DNA from: JAZQUM01 sp045631305
GTDB taxonomy: Bacteria; Bacillota; Clostridia; Oscillospirales; Oscillospiraceae
Length of the DNA: 17,964 nucleotides
Direction of reading: 5' to 3'
Assembly: GCA_045631305.1 (NCBI GenBank)
Contig: JAZQUM010000066.1
Span: 1-17,964, forward strand
Under the pieces are notes generated by a model. The model was given only the letters and a program-made list of their open reading frames with translations, was not told where the DNA came from and did not search any database. The position numbers and the translations under genes were made by a program. Shown one piece after another: positions 1 through 8,800 of the stretch (the first letter of the stretch is position 1; every line of letters begins with the position of its first letter).

Positions 1-20
1 GGTGGGGGATGGAATGTAAA

Positions 21-449
21 TCAGCCTTCCCAGGTCATGATGAGTTCTTTCTCATTGGTGCCGCCGTCAGTGCTTTCTCCTGTGACAGTGAAGCCTTCTC
101 GCTCATAAAAACGGATGGCGCGGGTGTTTTTGTGATAGACCCGCAGCGTGAGGGTGGATCTCGAGGATTTAGCATGATCCAAAAGGGCCTTGCCGATGCC
201 TTTGCACTGCTCGTTGTCTTTAACAAAGCAGCCGTTGATATAGTCATCCGTCAGGCCGATGAAGCCTACGATGCGTCTGGTGGCTTCGCTTTCATACACA
301 TAAGTTTCGGCCTGAGGCAAAATTTTTTTTACAGGGTCGTAATGACCGCTCCAATAGCAGGGGTGAATAAAGCTGTGTGCCTGCACATTGGTTTCCAGCC
401 AAAGCTGCATTACGGCAAAGAGATCGGAATCCCGGAAGGGTCTTATCAT
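21..449 (-). CDS. GNAT-family N-acetyltransferase (YjaB-like)
   Basis: A 142-residue single-domain GCN5-related acetyltransferase, expected to move an acetyl group from acetyl-CoA to an amine; the acceptor cannot be told from sequence. The acetyl-CoA pyrophosphate loop is visible as Q81-x-x-G84-x-G86-K-A88, and the family's C-terminal motif follows as N108 ... FYEREGF (114-120). Length and pattern resemble the small YjaB-type proteins of enterobacteria, an impression from memory. The ATG is preceded by TGAGGTAA (454-461) at good spacing, and a consensus-like promoter lies at 486-514. It is transcribed away from hprK and is probably monocistronic as far as the window shows; its terminator would be beyond the left edge. 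The family call is firm, the substrate unknown. Confidence 0.9.
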   Translation of the reverse strand: MIRPFRDSDLFAVMQLWLETNVQAHSFIHPCYWSGHYDPVKKILPQAETYVYESEATRRIVGFIGLTDDYINGCFVKDNEQCKGIGKALLDHAKSSRSTLTLRVYHKNTRAIRFYEREGFTVTGESTDGGTNEKELIMTWEG

Positions 450-485
450 GGTGTTACCTCACAAAATGTGAATTTCTTTTTCTGT

Positions 486-514
486 ATTTTAACAAATACA
501 AGGTGGGTTTTCAA
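486..514 (-). promoter_or_regulatory. Sigma-A-type promoter of the GNAT gene
   Basis: On the minus strand TTGAAA (514-509) and TAAAAT (491-486) are separated by exactly 17 bases. The start codon lies about 37 bases downstream of the -10, leaving room for the TGAGGTAA ribosome binding site. The -35 lies inside the first copy of a 14-bp direct repeat (508-521). Confidence 0.65.
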
Positions 515-537
515 CAGAGGATATTTTCAACAGAGGA
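508..537. repeat. 14-bp tandem-spaced direct repeat upstream of the GNAT gene and hprK
   Basis: TTTTCAACAGAGGA occurs at 508-521 and again at 524-537, perfectly conserved, period 16 bp (about one and a half helical turns). The first copy covers the GNAT -35 element. It may be a regulator binding site or a chance duplication; no known consensus is recognised. Confidence 0.6.
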
Positions 538-559
538 ACGGAACATTTTTTAAGAGGTG

Positions 560-588
560 TTGCGGAAAGGAGACAAGTATTATATAAT
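560..588 (+). promoter_or_regulatory. Promoter of the hprK-dnaE operon
   Basis: TTGCGG (560-565), a 17-base spacer, and a perfect TATAAT (583-588). Transcription would start near 595, giving a leader of about 57 bases before the GTG start at 652. This placement argues against the upstream TTG (592) and ATG (598, 610) codons as starts, since they would have little or no leader and no ribosome binding site. Confidence 0.6.
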
Positions 589-605
589 ACATTGTGTATG
601 CATAC
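577..605. repeat. Two perfect palindromes over the hprK -10 and start point
   Basis: GTATTATATAATAC (577-590) is a perfect 14-bp palindrome containing the TATAAT -10 box. Five bases later GTATGCATAC (596-605) is a perfect 10-bp palindrome. Both start with GTAT and end with ATAC, and their centres are 17 bp apart. A repressor operator overlapping the promoter would look like this, but AT-rich -10 regions also form short palindromes by chance. Confidence 0.5.
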
Positions 606-634
606 TGCTATGAGCAGCCGCTTTGTGCGCTGCG

Positions 635-641
635 GGAAGGA
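635..641 (+). promoter_or_regulatory. Ribosome binding site that sets the hprK start
   Basis: GGAAGGA lies 10 bases before GTG 652. No comparable site precedes the earlier in-frame TTG 592, ATG 598 or ATG 610: the AAAGGAG at 566-572 is 19 or more bases away and inside the promoter spacer. Confidence 0.6.
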
Positions 642-651
642 TGGTATTGCC

Positions 652-1587
652 GTGGATAAAAGACCTTTTGTATATTTGAAAGATATTGTTAAGGCGTTCC
701 AGATCGAGGTTGTGGAAAAAGGTATTGACTTTGATGATACTGTGGTTACGGTGGCAGATTTGAACCGCCCCGGCTTGCAGATTGTAGGCTATTATGACTA
801 TTTTGATCCTCAGCGCCTGCAGATCCTCGGTATGAGTGAAATGCGCTTCCTCTCTGAGCTTCCTCCCGAGCGGCGCCGCGCCTGCTTTGACAATTTCTTT
901 GCCTATGATATTCCTGCTTTGGTATACTCCCGCAACAACGAAGTATATCCCGAAAGTGTGGAATGCGCAAGAAAATACGGCCGTACCATTTTGCGTACCC
1001 CGAAGCCTACGGTACAGTTTACCAGTCTGATTATTGAATACCTTAACCGCAGACTGGCTACCAAGATCACCCGCCACGGTGTTCTCCTGGATATCTACGG
1101 TGAAGGCGTGTTCATCATGGGTGATTCCGGTGTCGGTAAGAGTGAAACGGCGCTGGAACTCATTAAGCGCGGTCACCGCCTGGTGGCAGACGATGCTGTG
1201 GAAATCAGCAAGATTTCCGACTTCCTTCTGGGTACTTCTCCCGAGCTGATCCGCCACTATATCGAAGTGCGCGGCGTCGGCGTTGTGAATGTGCGCCAGC
1301 TTTTCGGTATGAGTTCCATCAAGACTGATGCTGTTATTGACCTTGTGGTATATCTGGAAAAGTGGGATGACCAGAAGGTATATGACCGTTTGGGCCTTGA
1401 AAACAATTATATGAACATTCTGGACGTGGATGTGCCTAAAGTCACCATTCCCGTTTCTCCCGGCCGCAACCTTTCTGTAATTATTGAGGTAGCTGCCATG
1501 AATAACCGCCAGAAGAAGTTTGGCTATAATGCAGCCAAGGAACTGGTGGATCGCATTGATAAGCACATGAATTCCATGATGAACTGA
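652..1587 (+). CDS. hprK: HPr kinase/phosphorylase
   Basis: Bifunctional enzyme that phosphorylates Ser46 of the phosphocarrier HPr with ATP (or pyrophosphate) and removes it with phosphate, setting carbon catabolite control in Firmicutes; cytoplasmic. With the GTG start it is 311 residues, the usual length. Seen: N-terminal DRTGG-like domain with LNRPGLQI, then H142 (HGV), P-loop GDSGVGKS (157-164), RLVADD (176-181) with the catalytic Asp pair, and the family signature EVRGVGVVNV starting at E205. GTG 652 was chosen because it has a ribosome binding site and because homology with known HprK begins just after it; a reading from TTG 592 adds 20 residues that match nothing. First gene of the operon, 19 bases before murB. 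No gene for HPr (ptsH) is in the window. Confidence 0.95.
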   Translation: MDKRPFVYLKDIVKAFQIEVVEKGIDFDDTVVTVADLNRPGLQIVGYYDYFDPQRLQILGMSEMRFLSELPPERRRACFDNFFAYDIPALVYSRNNEVYPESVECARKYGRTILRTPKPTVQFTSLIIEYLNRRLATKITRHGVLLDIYGEGVFIMGDSGVGKSETALELIKRGHRLVADDAVEISKISDFLLGTSPELIRHYIEVRGVGVVNVRQLFGMSSIKTDAVIDLVVYLEKWDDQKVYDRLGLENNYMNILDVDVPKVTIPVSPGRNLSVIIEVAAMNNRQKKFGYNAAKELVDRIDKHMNSMMN

Positions 1588-1606
1588 TTTGGTTTGGAGG
1601 AAAAAC

Positions 1607-2515
1607 ATGCTTTGGTACGAAGCATTGGATAAAAAGCTGGAGGATTATCTCCCTGAACTGCGGGTGGAAAAAGATGAGCCTATGAGCCGGCACACTTCTT
1701 TCCGCATTGGCGGTCCTGCCCGTCGCATGGCTTTCCCTGTGACAAAAGAGCAGGTTGTGATTTTAATGGGCCTTGCGCAGGAGTGTGAGGCGCGGGTTAT
1801 TGTTATCGGTAACGGCACCAATCTTCTTGCGGCCGACGAAGGGCTGGATGCGTTGGTAGTCAACACTTCTGAACTTTGTGAGATCCGCAAGATCGACGAT
1901 GTGACTTTGGAAGCCGATGCAGGTATTTCGCTTGCGCGCCTTGCTACCTTTGCCTGCAGCGAAGGACTCAGCGGTCTTGAATTTGCCCACGGTATTCCCG
2001 GCACCCTTGGCGGTGCGGTCTGTATGAATGCAGGCGCTTATGACGGGGAAATGAAGCAGGTGCTTCTCAGCGCCACGGCGCTGTATGATGACGGCATCCG
2101 CACTCTTTCTGCAGAGGAACTGGAACTTTCTTACAGACATAGTGTGTTTTCTCATACCAATGCCATCGTGCTCTCTGCCCGCGTGGGTCTTGTCAAGGGA
2201 GACGAAGGGCAGATCCGCGATAAGATGCGTGAACTGATGGAGCGCAGAAAAAAGAGCCAGCCTCTGGAATATCCCAGCGCAGGCAGTACTTTTAAGCGCC
2301 CTGTGGGTTATTTTGCAGGTACCCTTATCGATCAGGCGGGGCTGAAAGGTGCCCGTGTAGGCGGCGCTGAAGTGTCTGAAAAGCATGCAGGTTTTGTTAT
2401 CAATCGCGGCGGCGCTACCTGCCGGGATGTGATGGATCTGATGGAAAAGGTGCAGTCTGTGATCCGTGAGAAAAACGGCGTGGAACTGGAGCCTGAAGTT
2501 AAGATCGTAAAATAA
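1607..2515 (+). CDS. murB: UDP-N-acetylenolpyruvoylglucosamine reductase
   Basis: Makes UDP-N-acetylmuramate from UDP-GlcNAc-enolpyruvate using NADPH and bound FAD, the second committed step of peptidoglycan synthesis, in the cytosol. At 302 residues from ATG 1607 it has the normal length. FAD-domain motifs seen: RHTSFRIGGPA (28-38), VIGNGTNLL (66-74), GIPGTLGGAVCMNAGAY (129-145). Catalytic region: Tyr-Arg 176-177 (SYRHS), the proton-donor Ser227 in AGSTFKRP, and the C-terminal ELEPEV. The start follows TTGGAGG (1594-1600) by 6 bases; an in-frame TTG at 1589 is rejected. Second gene of the operon, placing cell-wall precursor synthesis under the same promoter as HPr kinase. Confidence 0.97.
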   Translation: MLWYEALDKKLEDYLPELRVEKDEPMSRHTSFRIGGPARRMAFPVTKEQVVILMGLAQECEARVIVIGNGTNLLAADEGLDALVVNTSELCEIRKIDDVTLEADAGISLARLATFACSEGLSGLEFAHGIPGTLGGAVCMNAGAYDGEMKQVLLSATALYDDGIRTLSAEELELSYRHSVFSHTNAIVLSARVGLVKGDEGQIRDKMRELMERRKKSQPLEYPSAGSTFKRPVGYFAGTLIDQAGLKGARVGGAEVSEKHAGFVINRGGATCRDVMDLMEKVQSVIREKNGVELEPEVKIVK

Positions 2516-2532
2516 TCTTTTAGGAGTTAGAA

Positions 2533-3393
2533 ATGGAAATTTTGGTCATTACGGGCCTTTCCGGCGGCGGAAAGAGTAAGGCAGCTTCCTTTTTGGAGGA
2601 TGTCGGCTTTTACATCGTGGATAATCTGCCCAGCGGTCTGATCTTGAAATTTGCGGAATTCTGCGCAGGTGTCAGCGGCCGTTATGACCGCGTGGCGTTG
2701 GTATACGATGTGCGCGCAGGGGAACCCTTTTCCTGCCTTTTGGAAGTGTTGGAAACTTTGAAGGCAACGGGTTCCAAAATCAGCATGCTCTTTTTGGAGG
2801 CTTCCCCTGAGGCAATCATCAAGCGCTATAAAGAGACCCGCCGCCTCCATCCTCTGATGAAGGACGGCATCACCGTGGAAGAAGCGGTGCGCCGTGAGCT
2901 GGAATTGCTCCAGCCGATCCGTGACCATGCGGATTATATTCTGAATACCACTACGTTTTCCACCGCGAAGCTCCGCGGCGAGCTTCTGCGCATGTTTGAC
3001 AGCAGCGGCGCCAAAGGCGGTATGAATATCAGCGTGGTATCCTTTGGCTTTAAGTATGGTATTCCCATGGAAGCAGACCTGGTCTTTGACGTGCGCTTCC
3101 TGCCAAACCCCTACTATGTGGATGAATTGCGTCCCAAAACGGGGAAAGATAAAGATGTGTACGATTACATCTTTAATTTCCCTCAAACGGAAGAGTTTAT
3201 GGATAAACTCAAGGATATGATCTCCTTCTCGCTGCCGCTATACTGCGAGGAGGGGAAAACCGTTCTTGTGATCGCCATTGGCTGCACCGGCGGCCATCAC
3301 CGCTCTGTTGCGGTCACACGGGCGTTGACGGAGTATATTGCAGAATTGGGGTATCAGGTATCTGAAAACCACAGAGATATGTCCAGAAACTAA
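2533..3393 (+). CDS. rapZ: RapZ/YvcJ nucleotide-binding protein
   Basis: P-loop protein of the YvcJ/RapZ family, 286 residues. In E. coli RapZ is an RNA-binding adaptor that directs the small RNA GlmZ to RNase E and so controls glucosamine-6-phosphate synthase; in Bacillus YvcJ hydrolyses GTP and affects competence. Its RNA partner in Clostridia is not known. Seen: Walker A GLSGGGKS (8-15), DNLP (30-33), ETRRLHPL (101-108), and the C-terminal domain with VSFGFKYG (169-176) and GCTGGHHRS (250-258). AGGAG (2522-2526) lies 6 bases before ATG. Third gene of the operon, directly ahead of yvcK, the usual pairing. The family call is firm; a GlmZ-like role here is inference only. Confidence 0.95.
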   Translation: MEILVITGLSGGGKSKAASFLEDVGFYIVDNLPSGLILKFAEFCAGVSGRYDRVALVYDVRAGEPFSCLLEVLETLKATGSKISMLFLEASPEAIIKRYKETRRLHPLMKDGITVEEAVRRELELLQPIRDHADYILNTTTFSTAKLRGELLRMFDSSGAKGGMNISVVSFGFKYGIPMEADLVFDVRFLPNPYYVDELRPKTGKDKDVYDYIFNFPQTEEFMDKLKDMISFSLPLYCEEGKTVLVIAIGCTGGHHRSVAVTRALTEYIAELGYQVSENHRDMSRN

Positions 3394-3410
3394 GCTTGGA
3401 TAGGAGTTAT

Positions 3411-4466
3411 ATGAGCAATATATCAACTTCTTACAGACCCCGCAAACACGGGCCGAAAATCGTTGCCATCGGCGGCGGACACGGCCTTTCCAATATTCTG
3501 CGCGGCCTGAAACTCTATACGGAAAATATTACCGCCATTGTTACCGTTGCGGACGATGGCGGCGGCAGCGGTGTGCTGCGCCAGGATTTGGGTATGCCGC
3601 CTCCTGGCGACATCAGAAACTGCCTGGAAGCGCTGGCCAATGCAGAGCCGCTGGTAAGCGAGCTGCTGCATTTCCGTTTCCGCGAAGGTAATCTTGCGGG
3701 TCAGAGTTTTGGCAATTTGTTCCTTGCTGCGGTGAATGAGATATCTCCCAGCTTTGATGTGGCGGTGAGCCGCATGAGTGAGATTTTGGCCATTACCGGC
3801 CGCGTGTTGCCTGTTACCAATGCGGATGTGCAGCTGGAGGCTATTTTTGAAAACGGTGAGCGGATTCTTGGTGAATCCAAGATCTTCCGTGCTAAAAAGG
3901 AACAGAACTGCAGAGTGCAGCAGGTGCGTCTTCTGCCTGAGCATCCGCCTGCGCTTCCTGCCGCCCTTGCGGCTATCCGCGATGCGGACATGATCGTGCT
4001 GGGGCCCGGTAGCCTTTATACCAGCGTGATCCCCAATCTGCTGGTGGATGGCATTGTGGATGCCATTACCCAGTCTGACGCGCTGAAGGTTTATATCTGC
4101 AACGTGATGACCCAGGAAGGGGAGACGGAGGGTTATACCGCCGCCGACCACTGCCGCGCTATTTTCGAGCATTCCGTCCCCGGACTTTTTGATATTTGCT
4201 TTACCAATTCTTCTCCCATTCCCAAGGGCATCGTAGCCCGCTATGCCGCAGAAGGGGCAGAGCCCATCGTGTGCGACAGGGAAGAGTGCGAGAAGCTGGG
4301 AGTAGAGATTATCAGCCGCCGTATTTCCACGGTGGATAATTCTTATGTACGCCACAATCCCGGTCATCTTGCCCGCGAACTGATTTTGCTCCATGCTGAG
4401 CGCAGCGTTCGCGTGGTGGGTGATGAATTCAATTTTGTCAGCGACAGTTATCATATCGAATCCTAA
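3411..4466 (+). CDS. yvcK: YvcK (GluM-like) UDP-sugar-binding protein, CofD-like fold
   Basis: Member of the YvcK/CofD-like family, 351 residues. In Bacillus, Listeria and Mycobacterium it supports peptidoglycan synthesis and shape during gluconeogenic growth and binds UDP-activated sugars; no enzymatic reaction is established. Seen: GGGHG (21-25) in the first nucleotide-binding turn, ADDGGGSG (47-54), PPPGDIRNCL (63-72) and GPGSLYTS (198-205). ATG 3411 follows AGGAG (3402-3406) at a short 4-base spacing; the in-frame TTG 3396 overlaps that site and is rejected. About ten residues before PKIVAI are not conserved. Sits between rapZ and whiA, as in most Firmicutes. Confidence 0.95.
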   Translation: MSNISTSYRPRKHGPKIVAIGGGHGLSNILRGLKLYTENITAIVTVADDGGGSGVLRQDLGMPPPGDIRNCLEALANAEPLVSELLHFRFREGNLAGQSFGNLFLAAVNEISPSFDVAVSRMSEILAITGRVLPVTNADVQLEAIFENGERILGESKIFRAKKEQNCRVQQVRLLPEHPPALPAALAAIRDADMIVLGPGSLYTSVIPNLLVDGIVDAITQSDALKVYICNVMTQEGETEGYTAADHCRAIFEHSVPGLFDICFTNSSPIPKGIVARYAAEGAEPIVCDREECEKLGVEIISRRISTVDNSYVRHNPGHLARELILLHAERSVRVVGDEFNFVSDSYHIES

Positions 4467-4473
4467 GGAGGTG
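4465..4473 (+). promoter_or_regulatory. Very strong ribosome binding site for the TTG-started whiA
   Basis: AAGGAGGTG, nearly the full complement of the 16S rRNA tail, starts inside the yvcK stop codon and lies about 6 bases before TTG 4479. It explains how a weak TTG start can work. Confidence 0.75.
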
Positions 4474-4478
4474 CAGAT

Positions 4479-5390
4479 TTGTCTTTTTCGGCTAAAGTGA
4501 AAAATGAGCTGTGCAAGATCCCGCTGCACCATATTTGCTGCGCCCGCGCGGAGCTTTACGGTGTGCTTTTATACTGCAACACCTTCCACGCAGGTGAGAT
4601 CCGTATCATCACGGAAAATGAGGAGTTTGCAGCCCGTCTTCCGCGCCTTTTGCATAAGGCCTTTAACCTGAACTTTGATCAGCTTTCCGAAAAGATAGAG
4701 ATCCGCGGAAAGCAGATCCTCTGCATCCACGACAAGGAAAAACTCAGCCGCATCATCAATTCTTTTGGCTACGATCCTGCGCAGAACCTGGCGCTGCATG
4801 TGAATTTCGGCATGCTGGAAGAGGAGTGCTGCAGAGCGGCCTTCCTTCGCGGTGTCTTTCTGGCAGGCGGCAGTGTGACTGACCCGGCCAAGCGCTATCA
4901 TCTGGAACTGGCTACCTCTCATTACAAGGTGAGCCGCGAGCTGGACGCGCTTTTGATGGACATGGGCTTTGAGCCCAAAAGCGTTTTGCGCAACTATGCC
5001 AATATTACTTACTTCAAGCAGAGTGAAGCGATTGAAGATTTGCTGACGTTGATCGGCGCGCCTGTTGCAGCCATGGAAATGATGGAAGCAAAGGTGGAAA
5101 AAGAGCTTCGAAACCGCATCAACCGAAAGCTTAACTGCGACACGGCCAATCTCGATAAAGCTGTGGAAGCGGCTCAGGCTCAGATTGAGGCCATCCATGC
5201 GCTGGAAAAGGCGGGGCGGTTGGAGCAACTGCCTGAAAAACTGCGGGAAACGGCACATCTTCGTGTAAAGCATCCTGAGTTTACACTGCTTGAATTAACA
5301 GAAGAATTTGAACCTCCACTGACGAAGTCCTGCTTAAATCACCGTCTGCGGAAGATTATGGAAGAATACAAAAAGATGAAAGAGGTATAA
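4479..5390 (+). CDS. whiA: WhiA DNA-binding protein (LAGLIDADG-like plus helix-turn-helix)
   Basis: Sporulation regulator WhiA homologue, 303 residues. In Streptomyces it activates septation genes; in Bacillus it is needed for normal division and chromosome segregation, apparently not as a classical transcription factor. Seen: the family opening MSFSAKVKNEL; a degenerate LAGLIDADG motif LRGVFLAGGSV (123-133), which in this family has lost nuclease activity; and a C-terminal helix-turn-helix around residues 265-300 (FTLLELTEEF ... SCLNHRLRKI). The start is TTG 4479, supported by the near-perfect ribosome binding site and by the conserved MSF opening. Fifth gene of the operon, 12 bases after yvcK and 1 base before the next gene. 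Confidence 0.95.
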   Translation: MSFSAKVKNELCKIPLHHICCARAELYGVLLYCNTFHAGEIRIITENEEFAARLPRLLHKAFNLNFDQLSEKIEIRGKQILCIHDKEKLSRIINSFGYDPAQNLALHVNFGMLEEECCRAAFLRGVFLAGGSVTDPAKRYHLELATSHYKVSRELDALLMDMGFEPKSVLRNYANITYFKQSEAIEDLLTLIGAPVAAMEMMEAKVEKELRNRINRKLNCDTANLDKAVEAAQAQIEAIHALEKAGRLEQLPEKLRETAHLRVKHPEFTLLELTEEFEPPLTKSCLNHRLRKIMEEYKKMKEV

Positions 5391-5391
5391 G

Positions 5392-5832
5392 ATGGATAGA
5401 ATTACTTTGGCCAACAATTATCATGATAACGGCTTTAACTGCGCCCAGTCCGTATTCGCTGCATTCGGCGATCTTACGGGTATTGATGAAAAGACCGCGC
5501 TGAAGGTAGCAGGCGGTTTCGGCGGCGGTGTAAAGGTAGGCGAGATCTGCGGCGCTGCCAGCGGCGCGGTAATGGTCATCGGCGCTCTCTATCCTCATGT
5601 GACGGAAAAGGACATGGCTGAAAAGAAGCTGGTGGGTGATGTGACCACCGAGTTCCTCAAGCGCTTTAAAGAACGCTTTGGCAGCCTGCCTTGCCGCGAC
5701 CTCAAGCTTATTAAGATCAGCCCCGAAATGGCTCCCGCTGCCACTGCACACGGTATCAACAAGCATTGTGCTGTGCTGATCGCAGAAGCTGTGGCCATTT
5801 TGGAAGAACTGCTGGAAGAACTGAAGAAGTAA
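5392..5832 (+). CDS. C_GCAxxG_C_C family protein
   Basis: A 146-residue soluble protein with the conserved four-cysteine pattern of the C_GCAxxG_C_C family: C17 (FNCAQS), the name-giving CGAASG with C53 after a glycine-rich GGFGGGVKVGE, C101 (PCRDL) and C126 (KHC). The family is widespread in anaerobes, of unproven function; metal or thiol redox chemistry is usually suspected and a relation to split-Soret cytochromes has been proposed. No signal peptide is seen; the C-terminus is a Glu/Leu/Lys-rich helix. ATG lies one base after the whiA stop with GAGG (5382-5385) upstream, so it is probably translationally coupled to whiA, and dnaE follows 12 bases later. Its place in a cell-wall/replication operon is unexplained. 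Confidence 0.88.
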   Translation: MDRITLANNYHDNGFNCAQSVFAAFGDLTGIDEKTALKVAGGFGGGVKVGEICGAASGAVMVIGALYPHVTEKDMAEKKLVGDVTTEFLKRFKERFGSLPCRDLKLIKISPEMAPAATAHGINKHCAVLIAEAVAILEELLEELKK

Positions 5833-5844
5833 GGAAGAACCACC

Positions 5845-8800
5845 ATGTCTTTTGCCCATCTCCATGTGCATACGGAGTTCAGCCTGCTGGACGGCGCCTG
5901 CCGCATCAGCGGGCTTGCGAAGCGTGCCAAGGAATTGGGGCAGACGGCGGTTGCAATTACCGACCACGGTGTGATGTACGGCGTGATCGATTTTTACCGC
6001 GCCTGCAAAGCGGAGGGGATCAAGCCCATTATTGGCTGCGAAGTTTATGTTGCGCCCCGTACGCTTTACGATAAGGTGCATGAATTTGACTCCGAAGCGC
6101 GGCATCTGGTGCTGCTTTGCGAAAATGAGGAAGGTTACCGCAACCTTTCCTACATGGTTTCCAAAGCCTTTGCTGACGGTTTTTACATCAAGCCCCGCAT
6201 CGACCTGCAGCTGCTTCGTGAGCGCCACGGCGGCCTGATCGCTCTTTCCGCCTGCCTTGCAGGTGAGATTCCCAGAAGACTGCGCAACGGCGACTATGAG
6301 GGTGCGAAGAACTACGCGCTTGAAATGCAGTCCATCATGGGTGAGGGCCGGTTTTATCTGGAAGTGCAGGACCACGGCATTCCCGCGCAGGCGGAAGTGA
6401 ACCGCGGTATTCTGCGGCTTCATCAGGATACGGGCATTCCCATGGTAGCCACCAACGATGCCCATTATCTGGCCAAGGAAAATGCTGCCAGCCATGATGT
6501 GCTGCTGTGCATCCAGACGGGAAAAACCGTGGATGATGAAAACCGCATGCGCTATGAGCCGCAGAATTTCTATCTCCGCTCCACGGAGGAGATGGAGCAG
6601 CTGTTCTCCCGCTATCCCGGCGCTGTGGAAAACACGGGCAAGATCGCCGAGATGTGCAACGTGGAATTTGAATTCGGTAAGTATCATCTGCCTGAATTCA
6701 AGCTGCCGCCCGGCTATAATTCCTTTGAATACATCAAAAAGCTTTGCCGAGAAGGCTTTGAAGAGCGTTACTGCGGCAAGCACCCTGAATATGAAGCGCA
6801 GCTGAACTACGAGCTGGACATGATCGAGAAAATGGGCTTTACCGACTATTTCCTCATCGTCAGCGACTTCGTGCAGTATGCAAAGAGCATCGGCATTCCC
6901 GTGGGTCCCGGCCGCGGCAGCGCGGCGGGCAGCATGGTGTCCTACTGTCTGCATATCACCGATATCGATCCCATGCAGTTCAGCCTCTATTTCGAACGCT
7001 TTTTGAACCCTGAGCGCGTGTCCATGCCCGATATCGATATGGACTTCGGCGATGTGCGCCGTGGGGAAGTGGTGGACTATGTGCGCCGCAAATACGGCGA
7101 TGACCATGTGGCCCAGATCGTGACTTTCGGTACCATGGCTGCCCGCGGTGTGATCCGCGATGTAGGGCGCGTGATGAATATTCCCTATGCGGACTGCGAC
7201 AAGGTAGCAAAGCTGGTGCCCAATGCGCTGCATATCACTTTGGATGATGCGCTGCGGCTTTCCAAGCAGCTGCGTGATCTTTACGAAGAAGACCCCACCA
7301 TCCAGAAGCTCATCGATACCGCCCGCGAACTGGAGGGCATGCCCCGCCATGCTTCTACCCATGCCGCAGGTGTAGTGATTACCAAAAAGCCTGTTTACGA
7401 ATATGTGCCTCTTGCCCGCAACGATGAAGCCATGGTCTGTCAGTTTACCATGGTGACGCTGGAAGAACTGGGCCTTTTGAAGATGGACTTTTTGGGCCTT
7501 CGCAACCTGACGGTGCTGGATGACGCGGTGAAAATGCTGCAGGAGAATATGCCTGATTTCTCCCTTGCGGATATTCCCGATAACGATCCTGCCACCTTTG
7601 AAATGATCCAACAGGGTAAGACCAGCGGCGTTTTCCAGATGGAAAGCAGCGGCATGACAGGCGTCTGCATTGGTCTGAGACCCAAGAATATTGAAGATAT
7701 CACGGCTATCATCGCTCTTTACCGCCCCGGTCCCATGGATTCCATTCCCCGCTTTGTGGCCTGCGCCCATGATGAGAGCCTCATTCAGTACAAGCATCCT
7801 GCCCTGAAGCCCATTCTGGAAGTTACTTACGGATGTATTGTTTATCAGGAACAGGTTATTGAGATTTTCCGCCGCCTTGCTGGCTATTCACTTGGTCAGG
7901 CGGATATGGTGCGCCGCGCTATTTCCAAGAAAAAGGTCAAGCAGATCGAAGAAGAAAAGCAGGCCTTTATCTATGGCGATGCCAAGCGCGGCATTACCGG
8001 CTGCATTGCAGGCGGCATTCCCGAGGCCACGGCGGAAGCCATTTACGGCGAGATCTACGATTTTGCCAACTACGCATTCAACAAGGCTCATGCCGTAAGC
8101 TATGCAGTGGTTGCCTATCAGACGGCTTATTTCAAGTGCCATTATCCCAGAGAATATATGGCGGCGCTGCTTACTTCCGTGCTGGATAACTCCGATAAGG
8201 TGAGCGAATATATCAATGAATGCCGCGACTGCGGCATTAAGCTCCTGCCGCCCGATGTGAATGAGTCGGATGACCGCTTCACCGTGTCCGAAGAGGGGAT
8301 CCGCTTCGGCCTGGTGGCCATTAAGAACATTGGCCGCGGATTTATCCTTGCTATGATGAAAGAGCGGCAGAACGGCAAATTTACATCCTTCCAGGATTTC
8401 TGTGAGCGCATGTTCGATAAGGACATGAATAAGCGTGCGCTGGAAAACCTGATTCGCAGCGGTTCCTTCGACAGCCTGGGTGCCAAGCGCTCCCAGCTTA
8501 TGGAGGTCTATGAAAAGGTGGTGGACAGCATTGCTTCCAACCGCCGTCAGAATGTGGAAGGTCAGTTGGACTTCTTCGGTGCGGCTTTCGGTACAGAGAC
8601 CAAGCACAGCGCCATCAAGCTGCCTGACATTCCTGAGTTTACCGCCCAGCAGCTGATGACCATGGAAAAGGAAACCACAGGTCTATACCTTTCGGGTCAC
8701 CCCATGGAGGCTTACAAGGATGCGGTGAAAAAGATCGGTGCAGCTTCCATCGGTGAGATCATCACCGATTTTGCGCAGGAAGAAGGCCCTAGCCGCTTTG

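Noticed and set aside
3423..4532. 369-codon antisense frame over yvcK, and a 342-codon one over hprK (580-1608)
   Set aside because: Same codon-bias effect opposite genes with clear families; no ribosome binding site or promoter and no domain.
5356..7797. 813-codon open frame on the minus strand opposite the C_GCAxxG_C_C gene and dnaE
   Set aside because: It is the mirror of well-supported genes. The plus-strand genes rarely use TTA, CTA or TCA codons, which would read as stops on the other strand, so long antisense frames appear. The translation is rich in His and Gln with no recognisable domain.
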